From positions 682,001 to 746,000 of the forward strand of contig NZ_OY764212.1 of the NCBI RefSeq assembly GCF_963668165.1: DNA of 64,000 nucleotides, given 5' to 3'. The number at the start of each line of letters is the position of its first letter. Position 1 is the stretch's first letter. The notes under the pieces are model-generated. The model worked only from the letters and a program-made list of their open reading frames with translations, made no database searches and was not told the DNA's origin. Position numbers and translations under genes: made by a program. The stretch is from Marispirochaeta sp. GTDB taxonomy: Bacteria; Spirochaetota; Spirochaetia; JC444; Marispirochaetaceae. Of the stretch, positions 43,053 to 51,172 are shown piece after piece.

Positions 43053-43555
43053 AGCGCTGCAAGATCCTGTATATCCGGCTGCTGCTCTTTATCCTGGGCA
43101 GAGCTCTTCCCAGGGCTGTCCGGGTATCCCGGCAGGTAAAAAACCGGGCCCGCCGTTTTCCCCGTAACTACCGTATTCTCCTGGGTGTCAGGGAACCGGG
43201 ACCAGTCCTGCTTATCGAATCCGACGGAGAAGGGGGACTCTACCGGGTTTCCTCAGGCGGAAATGTCCCGGATCTCGAGATCCGTTTCAAGAGCATAGAA
43301 GCGGCATTTCGTCTTTTTACCTTCAGAGAGAGTACTGCCGCCAGCGAAGCAGCAGGCAGGCTGATTGTCTCCGGGAGTCTTGCCATGGTGCTGGACTTTA
43401 TCCGTATCATCGACGCGGAGGAGATCCTGCTTCTGCCCAGGTTCCTTGCCAAAAGGGCGGTAAAGCTATGGCAAAAACCACCCGGGCTTTTTTTCAAGCG
43501 CCTGGCCCTCTACCTGAGTCTGCTTCTGCCCGCGCCGAAAAGGAGGAACCCATGA
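43025..43555 (+). CDS. Uncharacterised protein with SCP2-like features, AOR operon
   Basis: A 176-residue basic protein. An amphipathic, Arg-rich N-terminus with a hydrophobic stretch (YIRLLLFILGRALP) precedes a domain with VPDLEIRFKSIEAAFRLFTF and GRLIVSGSLAMVLDFIRIID, which resembles the sterol-carrier (SCP-2) fold by pattern only. It overlaps the AOR gene by 28 bp and the dehydrogenase start by 4 bp, so it is clearly translated with both. A lipid- or substrate-binding helper of the aldehyde oxidoreductase is a reasonable guess, not shown. Confidence 0.7.
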   Translation: MPRPLRIRLKRCKILYIRLLLFILGRALPRAVRVSRQVKNRARRFPRNYRILLGVREPGPVLLIESDGEGGLYRVSSGGNVPDLEIRFKSIEAAFRLFTFRESTAASEAAGRLIVSGSLAMVLDFIRIIDAEEILLLPRFLAKRAVKLWQKPPGLFFKRLALYLSLLLPAPKRRNP

Positions 43556-45198
43556 AGCGCCGGATTCTGCCGACGGGAACAATAATCTGCGGTACCGCGG
43601 CGGTGGAACAGATTGGCCACGAGCTCAGCCTCCGGGGCATCCGCAGGGTAAGGGCGGTCTGCGACAAGAGTATGCTCGGAAAAACCGCGAGGCTCCTCTC
43701 CCGCATGGAACCCGATCCTGGAACAGAAATCCTGATTGCATCGTCGGATGAGGAACTGCCGCAGGAGAGTGACGGCCTGATTCTAATGGGGACTCTCCCC
43801 GTACCGGAACAGCAGAGACACAGTTTCGTACTGAAGATCCCCTTTACCCTCGAGGACCTCTCGCCCCGGATGTCCGGGGTGGATATGCTCGTGCTGGATC
43901 GCCGGCTTTTTCAGCAACAAAGCACCCTTGAACCTTTCTTCCGGGAACTCTATCGTGAAACCCTCAGAGAAGAAAGCAGCTATCCTTTTCCCTTACGATT
44001 TCCCGCGGCATTCCAGTTTTCCGCCGACACAGAACTGATCTGGGGAGACGAAACCCTGCAGGAACTCGATCTTCTACTCAAACGGGATGGGGTAAGGGCT
44101 CCAATGCTGATTACCGACAAAGGAATAACAGCAGCCGGGCTGATTGAAACACTGCTGGATACCCTGGACGCCGGGCTGGATGTTGTGGTCCGGGACAAGG
44201 TCCCTCCCGACTCGGACCACAGACTGGTAGATGGTCTGGCGGTAGATTTCAGGGAATACCGAAGGGATGCGCTTATAGCCATTGGAGGGGGGTCTGTTCT
44301 GGATACCGCCAAGGGAATCAGCATCAGCCTTGGTCTGTCAGGAAAGAAGATACTTGCCCTGGAAGGCTCAAACATTCTGCCTCCCCCGGATATCCCGCTG
44401 TATATGGTACCCACAACCTCGGGAACAGGTTCTGAATCCACTAAAGTCGCTGTCATTGCAGACCATCAGGAAAAGCGAAAACGGCTTTTTGTTTCTCCCT
44501 TTCTTCAGCCCCGGGCAGCGGTACTGGACAGTTCCCTGACCCTTTCCCTGCCGCCGCACTTAAGCTCAATAACCGGAATGGATGCCGTCAGTCACGCCAT
44601 AGAAGCCTTTACCTGCCTGGGGAAGAACCCTTTGAGCGACATGATGGCCTGGCGGGCTCTGGAGCTCCTTTCGGCCCATCTGGAACAGGCCGCAGCTTTT
44701 CCTGATCGGATAGTTCACCGCCGGGGCCTGGCCCTGGCGTCCACCCTTGCCGGCAGGGCATTTTCCAACTCCATGGTCGGGATGGTACACAGCATTGGTC
44801 ATGCTGTCGGCGGAGTCTGCGGCGCTTCTCACGGTGCATGTATGGCGGTACTGCTGCCCCATGCCCTGGAGTTTAACGGCGAGATCATTGCCGACAGCCT
44901 GGAAGAACTGCTGATTCCCCTTACAAACCGGGAGAACTATGAGCATACTGCCGCAGTTGCCAGACCTGAAGCGGTAATACAGCGTATCCGGGAACTGAAC
45001 AGCTCCTTACGGGAGATTACAGGAGGCAGGCACCCGAACCGCCTGCGGGAAATCCTCGGCAAGGAGGGTGTTCCGCTCATTAAACCTGTCGATTTCGCAG
45101 CTATAGCTGAGGCAGCCCTGGGGGACGCATCCCTGATGTATAATCCTAAAGAACTGGATCGCGGGGATATCCTGCAAATCCTGCAGGACGCCTGGTAG
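43552..45198 (+). CDS. Iron-containing alcohol dehydrogenase with extra N-terminal domain
   Basis: A 548-residue protein. Residues about 175-548 are a group III Fe-ADH: NAD loop AIGGGSVLDTAKGISI, PTTSGTGSESTKVAVI, and metal ligands in GMDAVSHAIEAF and in the HSIGHAVGG...ASHGACM region. The first 170 residues are additional; they start GTIICGTAAVEQIGHELSLR and continue to a DKSMLGKT segment, resembling a second, degenerate copy of the Fe-ADH nucleotide-binding start. The family is normally about 385 residues. The ATG at 43552 has AGGAGG 6 nt upstream. It would interconvert an alcohol and the aldehyde used by the AOR gene two positions before it. Confidence 0.87.
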   Translation: MKRRILPTGTIICGTAAVEQIGHELSLRGIRRVRAVCDKSMLGKTARLLSRMEPDPGTEILIASSDEELPQESDGLILMGTLPVPEQQRHSFVLKIPFTLEDLSPRMSGVDMLVLDRRLFQQQSTLEPFFRELYRETLREESSYPFPLRFPAAFQFSADTELIWGDETLQELDLLLKRDGVRAPMLITDKGITAAGLIETLLDTLDAGLDVVVRDKVPPDSDHRLVDGLAVDFREYRRDALIAIGGGSVLDTAKGISISLGLSGKKILALEGSNILPPPDIPLYMVPTTSGTGSESTKVAVIADHQEKRKRLFVSPFLQPRAAVLDSSLTLSLPPHLSSITGMDAVSHAIEAFTCLGKNPLSDMMAWRALELLSAHLEQAAAFPDRIVHRRGLALASTLAGRAFSNSMVGMVHSIGHAVGGVCGASHGACMAVLLPHALEFNGEIIADSLEELLIPLTNRENYEHTAAVARPEAVIQRIRELNSSLREITGGRHPNRLREILGKEGVPLIKPVDFAAIAEAALGDASLMYNPKELDRGDILQILQDAW

Positions 45199-45239
45199 AT
45201 GCTTTTATCTGTCACGGAAAATCTGCTATTCTTGCAGCA

Positions 45240-45992
45240 ATGAAGACTCACGACCCTTTTTCATCTCTTATCCGGACCCACAGGCCTGCTGCTGAATTCC
45301 TGAAGGGCGCCCGGGACACCATCCCGCTCCTTATAGGGGCCCTGCCTTTCGGTATGATCTATGGAACCCTGGCTGTAACCGCCGGGTTAAGCAGGGCGGC
45401 AGCCATGGGAATGTCGGCCATCGTCTTTGCGGGATCGGCCCAGTTTATCGCTGTCGGACTGATTGGCGCCGGAACCCCGGTAATGATCATCATTGTGACC
45501 ACGTTTGTCGTCAACCTGCGTCATCTGCTCTACAGCACAACCCTGCTTCCTCACCTGAAGAAACTGCCCCTGATCTGGCGTATGCCCCTGGCCTTCTGGC
45601 TGACGGACGAAACTTTTGCCGTGTCGGTCCACCGCTGGACCGCCGAAGACTCCTCTCCCAATAAACACTGGTACCAGCTTGGTTCCTCCCTGGCGATGTA
45701 CCTGAACTGGCAGTTCTGGTCTTTTATGGGTCTTGTGGTCGGAGCGAGTCTTCCCGACGCCGCCGGCTGGGGACTCGATGTAGCCATGCCGGTGACATTC
45801 ATCGGCATGACCATCCCCTTTGTAAAAAGTGTACCCATGCTGGCGTGCGTTCTGACTGCAGCCTTCAGCGCCTTGCTGTTTAACGGGCTGCCCTACAAAG
45901 CCGGATTGATGATTGCCTGCGCCGCTGGTATTCTGGCCGGATTAATCAGCGAAAGAATGCGCATCGAGAACGGCAGAAGGAGAAGCCTGTGA
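45240..45992 (+). CDS. azlC: AzlC, large subunit of branched-chain amino acid exporter
   Basis: A 250-residue AzlC-family permease with GALPFGMIYGTLAVTAGLS, FAGSAQFIAVGLIGAGTP and VNLRHLLYSTTLLPHLKK, all hallmark motifs. Seven to eight membrane segments are visible. With the small AzlD subunit it exports branched-chain amino acids or their analogues. The stop overlaps the azlD start by 4 bp (GTGA). It starts 41 bp after the Fe-ADH gene and could share its transcript. Confidence 0.92.
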   Translation: MKTHDPFSSLIRTHRPAAEFLKGARDTIPLLIGALPFGMIYGTLAVTAGLSRAAAMGMSAIVFAGSAQFIAVGLIGAGTPVMIIIVTTFVVNLRHLLYSTTLLPHLKKLPLIWRMPLAFWLTDETFAVSVHRWTAEDSSPNKHWYQLGSSLAMYLNWQFWSFMGLVVGASLPDAAGWGLDVAMPVTFIGMTIPFVKSVPMLACVLTAAFSALLFNGLPYKAGLMIACAAGILAGLISERMRIENGRRRSL

Positions 45993-46318
45993 GTGGAACA
46001 GAACTGGCGATAATCCTCGGGATGGCTGCGGTTACCTTTGGTATTCGAGGGCTGGTTCTGCTTTTCTCCGGACGCATAAAGATCTACGGTGCCTGGGAGA
46101 GAGCTCTTGTCTATGTCCCTCCTGCAGTACTCAGCGCGATAATCGCGCCGTCGGTACTGATGCCCCAGGGCAGTCTTGATCTGGGAACCGGGAATTTCTA
46201 CCTGATAAGCGGTTCTGCCGCCCTGCTGGCGGGAATTGTGTTCCGGCGTTATGCCCTGTGGGCCGCAATTGTCACAGGATTGACTGTCTTTGGCCTTTAC
46301 CGCTTTTTCTTGCTATAG
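45989..46318 (+). CDS. azlD: AzlD, small subunit of branched-chain amino acid exporter
   Basis: A 109-residue protein with four hydrophobic helices and the AzlD-typical ALVYVPPAVLSAIIAPSVL. The start codon is GTG, fused to the azlC stop as GTGA, which implies translational coupling. It completes the AzlCD exporter. Confidence 0.9.
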   Translation: MSGTELAIILGMAAVTFGIRGLVLLFSGRIKIYGAWERALVYVPPAVLSAIIAPSVLMPQGSLDLGTGNFYLISGSAALLAGIVFRRYALWAAIVTGLTVFGLYRFFLL

Positions 46319-46348
46319 CGAACAATCTGGGAGAGTGTATAAAAACCA

Positions 46349-47356
46349 GTGAGACTGATTGACAACACAGAAAACAGAGAATTGATCAGGGTCTTGAGCC
46401 TGGCCCCGCTTTTTTCCTCCCTTGGCCACCAGGAACTTGATTTTATTGCCGGTTACTGCGCTATATATGAGTTCGATGCGGACGAACATATCTACTGCGT
46501 CGGATCGGTGCGGGCCGAACTTTTTGTAATTGTTCATGGAAGCGTCGGCATTTACCGGACAACGGATGAACAGGACGAAGAAGCAGTGGCCCGGTTTGTA
46601 CAGGGAGAAAGCTTCGGCGAGCTCGGCCTTCTGTCTGAAGAGCCCCGGGAGGAGCTGGCCAGAACTGAGAATGTCTCCCGCGTCCTGATATTTCCACGAC
46701 GGAACATGCAGTTTACAGAAATTCTCGCATCCCGGCCGGAAATCGCCTCCCGGCTGCTGCGCAAGTTGATGGAAGCTGCCGCTTCCAGGCTGCGTCACGC
46801 CAATCGTCTTATCAAGCAGAACTCACCCTGGATTCGTGAGCTGCAGCGCCAAGTCTACACGGACCCGCTGACAGGGCTTCCCAACAGGACATTTCTGGAG
46901 GAAAACCTGGGCTCTTTCTTCTCATCAGGCCAATGTTCCCTTCTTATGTTCAAGCCGGACAACTTCAAACAGATCAACGATTCCTTTGGTCATAAAGCCG
47001 GGGACGCAGGGATACGGCAGATCGGCCGCTTACTCACCCGCACCGTCCTTCCGGAGGAGCAAATCGCCCGTTTTATGGGAAACGAATACGCCCTGATCTG
47101 TCCAGGAACAGACATTAAAGAAGCTATGGAACGGGCCCGGGAGGTACAGGAACTGCTTTGCTCACTCAATTACACATATGAGGGAAAACCCAATAACATC
47201 GTTGTTACAGCAAGTGCTGGTATTGCCGTCTATCCCGCGCACGCTGTCAGTCCGGGCAGGCTGATCGAAAAGGCTCACAGCCTGGCTTTGCGAGGCAGAA
47301 CACTGGGAGGACGACAGCTGCTGATCGCTTCGCCGGAGGCAGACACAACTCAATGA
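46349..47356 (+). CDS. Cyclic nucleotide-binding domain protein with degenerate GGDEF domain
   Basis: A 335-residue protein. Residues about 20-145 form a CNB/cAMP-receptor-like domain (FVIVHGSVGIYRT and GESFGELGLLSEEPRE, with the Glu of the phosphate-binding cassette). A GGDEF domain follows (DPLTGLPNRTFLEENLG), but its catalytic loop reads MGNEY where GGDEF is expected, so it should not make c-di-GMP. The start is GTG with a distant GGGAGAG. Its stop overlaps the next gene, a CNB-GGDEF protein with an intact loop, so the two may form a catalytic and a regulatory partner. Confidence 0.85.
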   Translation: MRLIDNTENRELIRVLSLAPLFSSLGHQELDFIAGYCAIYEFDADEHIYCVGSVRAELFVIVHGSVGIYRTTDEQDEEAVARFVQGESFGELGLLSEEPREELARTENVSRVLIFPRRNMQFTEILASRPEIASRLLRKLMEAAASRLRHANRLIKQNSPWIRELQRQVYTDPLTGLPNRTFLEENLGSFFSSGQCSLLMFKPDNFKQINDSFGHKAGDAGIRQIGRLLTRTVLPEEQIARFMGNEYALICPGTDIKEAMERAREVQELLCSLNYTYEGKPNNIVVTASAGIAVYPAHAVSPGRLIEKAHSLALRGRTLGGRQLLIASPEADTTQ

Positions 47357-48324
47357 AAGACAGGAATTTTCTTCACAGTGTGGACATTTTCTCCTCCCTT
47401 TTGGATGAAGAACTGGATATCCTGATCAGTTTGCTGAATACCCTTTCATTTAAAAAAGAGGAACTCCTCTTTTCCGAGGGAGACGATGGAGAAGAGCTCT
47501 TCATTGTCCGCAGCGGAACAATGGGGATCAGCGTAGTATTGGCGGATGGTGAAGAACTGGAGGTTGCAGAGTTCGGGCCCCGGGAGTTCTTTGGCGAAAT
47601 GTCAATTTTTGAGGGAGAAACCCGCTCCGCTACCTGCCGTGCGAAGGAAAAAGGAACGCTTCTGAGCCTGAAAGCCGGTGATTTTTTCCGCATGGCCGAC
47701 AGGTATCCGGAAACAGCGAACAGAATAATGCACCGTATGCTTAATATCACCGCCCGCCGTCTGCGAAAAACCAATCTCTTTCTGAATGAGATGGTCAGCT
47801 GGGGGGAGTCCGCCCGCAAACGGGCCATTACCGACGACCTGACAGGCTTGTACAACCGGGGTTTTTTCGACATCAACCTGAAACGGAAAATCTCGGAAGC
47901 CCTTGCGGCGGGAGAACCTCTCTGCCTGGCAATGGCGGACCTCGACGGATTCGGCATGCTGAATGCCATCCACGGAGAAACCGTATGTAACCAGGTAATT
48001 CAGAGGGCAGTGGAAGTTTTTTATCAGTCTTTTGACGAAAGGGATATCCTTACCCGCTACGGGGGCGATGAGTTTGCCTTTATTCTTCCCGGGCGGAACT
48101 TGCGGGAAGCAAAAGAGTTATGCGATGATATATGCAGAAGAATGCGTTCAATGACTGTTGAAGTACAGAGCAAAGCCCCGATACGCATAAGCACCAGTAT
48201 CGGGATCGCAGCCGTTTCCGACGATGCACCCTTTGGGGATGATCTTGTCAAGCTGGCAGATGAGGCCTTGTACAAAGCCAAGGAAGCCGGCCGCGGCCGG
48301 GCTGTCACTTACAGCGGGAGATAA
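47353..48324 (+). CDS. Cyclic nucleotide-binding domain diguanylate cyclase
   Basis: A 323-residue protein with an N-terminal CNB domain (FIVRSGTMGISVVLADGEEL, then FFGEMSIFEGETRSATC) and a C-terminal GGDEF domain (DDLTGLYNRGFFDINLK, catalytic RYGGDEFAFILPG). It should make c-di-GMP under control of a ligand bound to the CNB domain. No RxxD inhibitory site is evident before the GGDEF loop. It overlaps the upstream degenerate paralogue by ATGA and is followed 5 bp later by a DHH phosphoesterase gene. Confidence 0.88.
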   Translation: MKDRNFLHSVDIFSSLLDEELDILISLLNTLSFKKEELLFSEGDDGEELFIVRSGTMGISVVLADGEELEVAEFGPREFFGEMSIFEGETRSATCRAKEKGTLLSLKAGDFFRMADRYPETANRIMHRMLNITARRLRKTNLFLNEMVSWGESARKRAITDDLTGLYNRGFFDINLKRKISEALAAGEPLCLAMADLDGFGMLNAIHGETVCNQVIQRAVEVFYQSFDERDILTRYGGDEFAFILPGRNLREAKELCDDICRRMRSMTVEVQSKAPIRISTSIGIAAVSDDAPFGDDLVKLADEALYKAKEAGRGRAVTYSGR

Positions 48325-48329
48325 TGTAA

Positions 48330-49520
48330 ATGAGAAAAAGCGATTTCCAAAGCATTGCTGCCAAGAACAGAACAGTACTGAATATAATGGGGGCACTGAT
48401 TCAGAGCCGCAATGTGCTGGTGCTGGGGCATAAAAACAGCGACGAGGACTGCATCGCCTCAATGGTAGCAATATCTCTCCTTGTCAAGAAGCTCAACAGG
48501 AACGTTTCGATTCTTCTAACCGAACAGATACATGAGCGTTTTCTCTATTTATTAAATATCTGCCGATACAACGCCATTAACATTATTCCGGACTGCTCCG
48601 GGATTATAAACGAAATTGATACCATCTGTGTTGTGGACACACCGAAACCGACAATGCTGCAAAGCTGCCAGGGAGCGGAGAAACTGCTTCATTCTTCCGC
48701 TGTAAAGGTAATTGAATTCGATCATCACCTGGCGGCGGATTCTGCGTACATCGCACCCCAGGAAACAGCCCTGGTGGCAACGGCCTCATCAACCTGCGAA
48801 CTGATCGGATACCTGGCCCTCAAGATAAGATGCCTGCGCGATCTATTCGAAGGTATCGATGTTGACGATATCTTCAGCCGTAACTTTGTACTGGCCGTAC
48901 TGACAGGGATTGTTGGGGACTCAAAGATGGGGAAGTTCATCAAAAACCACAGGGAACGCTGGTTTTATGAACTCTTCTCCTCCTGGTTCTCCCGGCTTCT
49001 CAGTGAGAAGACTCACAGGACATCGTCAAATCTCTCTTCCATGGAAGAAATTTTCAAGGAGATAACCCGGCTTTCCAAGCTTGAGGAACGCTGTTTTAAA
49101 TTCTTTATGCAGCATAAGCAGAATGCAAAATGTATCTCCTACATTATCCTTGACCGGTCGCAGACCTCCCCCCTTCCGAAGGATACCGATATGGACCTCT
49201 TTGTCTCCACTGCCAGGTCGGTAACGGATGCCCTGGCGGAAATGAGCGGCTGCCTGGGGATGGTTGCCTACTATGATCCGCCGGAAGTATCCGATCTTAT
49301 CCAGTTCCGTATCCGCCGCAGCCATTCCTTTGAGGGATTCGACCTCAGGGAAATCCTTACTGCTGCAGATATTGACAACGGCGGAGGACACGAAGGAGCA
49401 ATCGGTTTCCGGATTCCTGCCAGCCGGATCCCGGACATACAGGAATTCTGCCGGAAACTTTTAGAAATCATTGATGATCTGCTTGCTTCACCAAGCAGGA
49501 CTCCACGGGAGAAGAGCTGA
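48330..49520 (+). CDS. DHH-DHHA1 phosphoesterase, GdpP-like
   Basis: A 396-residue protein with the DHH-family metal motifs: VLGHKNSDEDCIAS, the Asp of CVVDTPKP, IEFDHHLAADSAY and GIVGDSKMGKF, then a DHHA1 domain ending in NGGGHEGAIGFRIPAS. The layout resembles the C-terminal half of GdpP, which cleaves c-di-AMP or pGpG, but has no membrane, PAS or GGDEF part of its own. It follows two CNB-GGDEF genes in one operon, so those parts may be supplied separately. Nanorna or pGpG hydrolysis is an alternative. Confidence 0.85.
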   Translation: MRKSDFQSIAAKNRTVLNIMGALIQSRNVLVLGHKNSDEDCIASMVAISLLVKKLNRNVSILLTEQIHERFLYLLNICRYNAINIIPDCSGIINEIDTICVVDTPKPTMLQSCQGAEKLLHSSAVKVIEFDHHLAADSAYIAPQETALVATASSTCELIGYLALKIRCLRDLFEGIDVDDIFSRNFVLAVLTGIVGDSKMGKFIKNHRERWFYELFSSWFSRLLSEKTHRTSSNLSSMEEIFKEITRLSKLEERCFKFFMQHKQNAKCISYIILDRSQTSPLPKDTDMDLFVSTARSVTDALAEMSGCLGMVAYYDPPEVSDLIQFRIRRSHSFEGFDLREILTAADIDNGGGHEGAIGFRIPASRIPDIQEFCRKLLEIIDDLLASPSRTPREKS

Positions 49521-49551
49521 TCCCAACCGGTATCTATGGTATACTGCAGAC

Positions 49552-50838
49552 ATGATCGCCGGATCCTCACGGGACAACAACCAGGGCCGGAGGGGAATTC
49601 CCTCACCCCGTCACCGAGTTCCGGAAAGCAGCAGTTTGTATCAGGCACCGGAACGGCTTGCAGCAAAGGTATCCACGTACCGGGGCCGAATGCCCTGCAT
49701 TGTGAACATAATTGCTCCGGTAGGATATGGAAAAACCAGTCTGGCTGCTGCTGTAAGCCGTACATTTTTTTCCAGACATATCTGGCTGACCCTGACTGAG
49801 GAGTATTCCCCGGACCTCCCGTTCCGTTCAGACCTGGCGAGGGCCTTTCAGGAGGCAGGGTTCGTTTTCAGCGAAGAGCCGGAATCAGGAGAGATTTTTC
49901 ACGATCAGACGCCGGTCTGCCTTGTCCTGGATAATCTGCATCTACTGCCCCGGGAAGAATCATCCTGTCTTATCAGGCTGTTCTCCGTCCTGCCGCAAAA
50001 AAGTCTGATAGTACTCTGCTCCGATGAAGACCACAGCCTGCCCCTTTCGCTTCTGCGTATTGATAATCGGATACTGGAACTCCGGATTGAGGACATGGCC
50101 GCCACAAAAGCCGATGCAGAAGCCTTTTTCGCCCGTCTCGGATCATCCCCATCCGGGGAGGAACTGGAACTCGTTCTTCAGAAAACCGGCGGCTGGTGGG
50201 CCTGTATACGGCTGTTTGCGGTTACCTGGGCTCAGCTCACGACTGATGACCGGAAAAACTTTCTCATTCAATTCAGAGCTACTGACCGCTTTATTCGGGA
50301 ATTTCTTACCGAGAATATCGACTCCCGGCTTTTTCCGGAACACATTCATCTGCTGCAAAGCATTTCAGTCTGCTCCCATATACGCATTGAGCTTGCTGCG
50401 ATCCTTTGCGGACAGCAGGAGGATCTGGTCCGAAAAAGCTTCCATGATCTGGAGCTCCGCTATCTGCTGCTTCCAGGCGGTCATGGCTGGTATCGTCTTC
50501 CGGTCATGCTGAAACAGTACTACTACGCCGGGCTGGACCGGGAAACCCGGAAAATACTGCACCGAAGGGCTTCAGAATGGTTCGGACTGCAGCAGATGCC
50601 CAAAATGACAGCCCATCATCTCCGCAAAGCAGGCATACAATCGCCCCTGGCACCAAGGGAAACAGAAATTCTTGTTCAGGCCTCCAGGGGACTGAATAAC
50701 GCGGAAATTGGAGAACAACTTTTTATCAGCCAGGGAACTGTAAAATGGCACATGAACAGGATCCTGGAAAAGCTCGGCTGCAGCAACAGGACCGCTGCCG
50801 TGGAAATAGCCAGGAAAAACGGATTCATCACCGTTTAA
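49552..50838 (+). CDS. LuxR-family transcription regulator with MalT-like NTPase domain
   Basis: A 428-residue regulator. An N-terminal STAND-type NTPase has IIAPVGYGKTSLAAAVS (Walker A) and VCLVLDNLHLLPREE (Walker B-like). The C-terminal LuxR HTH is APRETEILVQASRGLNNAEI with GTVKWHMNRILEKLG. It is half the size of MalT because the long tetratricopeptide-like sensor between the two is absent. The start is uncertain: ATG at 49552 has no Shine-Dalgarno, and an in-frame TTG lies at 49471 inside the previous gene. Targets are not evident; the small gene and OmpA gene downstream are candidates. Confidence 0.82.
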   Translation: MIAGSSRDNNQGRRGIPSPRHRVPESSSLYQAPERLAAKVSTYRGRMPCIVNIIAPVGYGKTSLAAAVSRTFFSRHIWLTLTEEYSPDLPFRSDLARAFQEAGFVFSEEPESGEIFHDQTPVCLVLDNLHLLPREESSCLIRLFSVLPQKSLIVLCSDEDHSLPLSLLRIDNRILELRIEDMAATKADAEAFFARLGSSPSGEELELVLQKTGGWWACIRLFAVTWAQLTTDDRKNFLIQFRATDRFIREFLTENIDSRLFPEHIHLLQSISVCSHIRIELAAILCGQQEDLVRKSFHDLELRYLLLPGGHGWYRLPVMLKQYYYAGLDRETRKILHRRASEWFGLQQMPKMTAHHLRKAGIQSPLAPRETEILVQASRGLNNAEIGEQLFISQGTVKWHMNRILEKLGCSNRTAAVEIARKNGFITV

Positions 50839-50929
50839 AGCCATCCCCAATTCCTAACTTCATTCCTGTCTTTAGATAGGTCCCATTTTTCTCACTCCGG
50901 CAGTATCCTTCCTGCAAGGAGATGCCAGA

Positions 50930-51172
50930 ATGATCGCGTATCGGAAACGGCTCTATCAGATTCTGGTGGAGGGGAACATCAGCCGGATTGACGACGAGCG
51001 TCTTTCCGGCTGGCAGTTAAAGTCGCTCCAGGACGGCAACACCTTGATGACGGGTCCGGGAATTGACAGTTCAGCCCTCTACGGAATCCTCGCGGCCCTT
51101 CGAGACAACGGCATCATTTTACTTGGCATCCGGGAAGTACAAACATCCCCTATAGAAGGAGACAAAAAATGA
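50930..51172 (+). CDS. Small conserved-looking protein of unknown function
   Basis: An 80-residue protein with a good AAGGAG site 9 nt upstream and a 4-bp overlap (ATGA) with the OmpA lipoprotein gene, which makes it a convincing gene. Residues 40-70 (MTGPGIDSSALYGILAALRD, then NGIILLGIREV) look like a small alpha/beta domain. It has no signal peptide or membrane helix, so it should be cytoplasmic. I recognise no family. Confidence 0.65.
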   Translation: MIAYRKRLYQILVEGNISRIDDERLSGWQLKSLQDGNTLMTGPGIDSSALYGILAALRDNGIILLGIREVQTSPIEGDKK

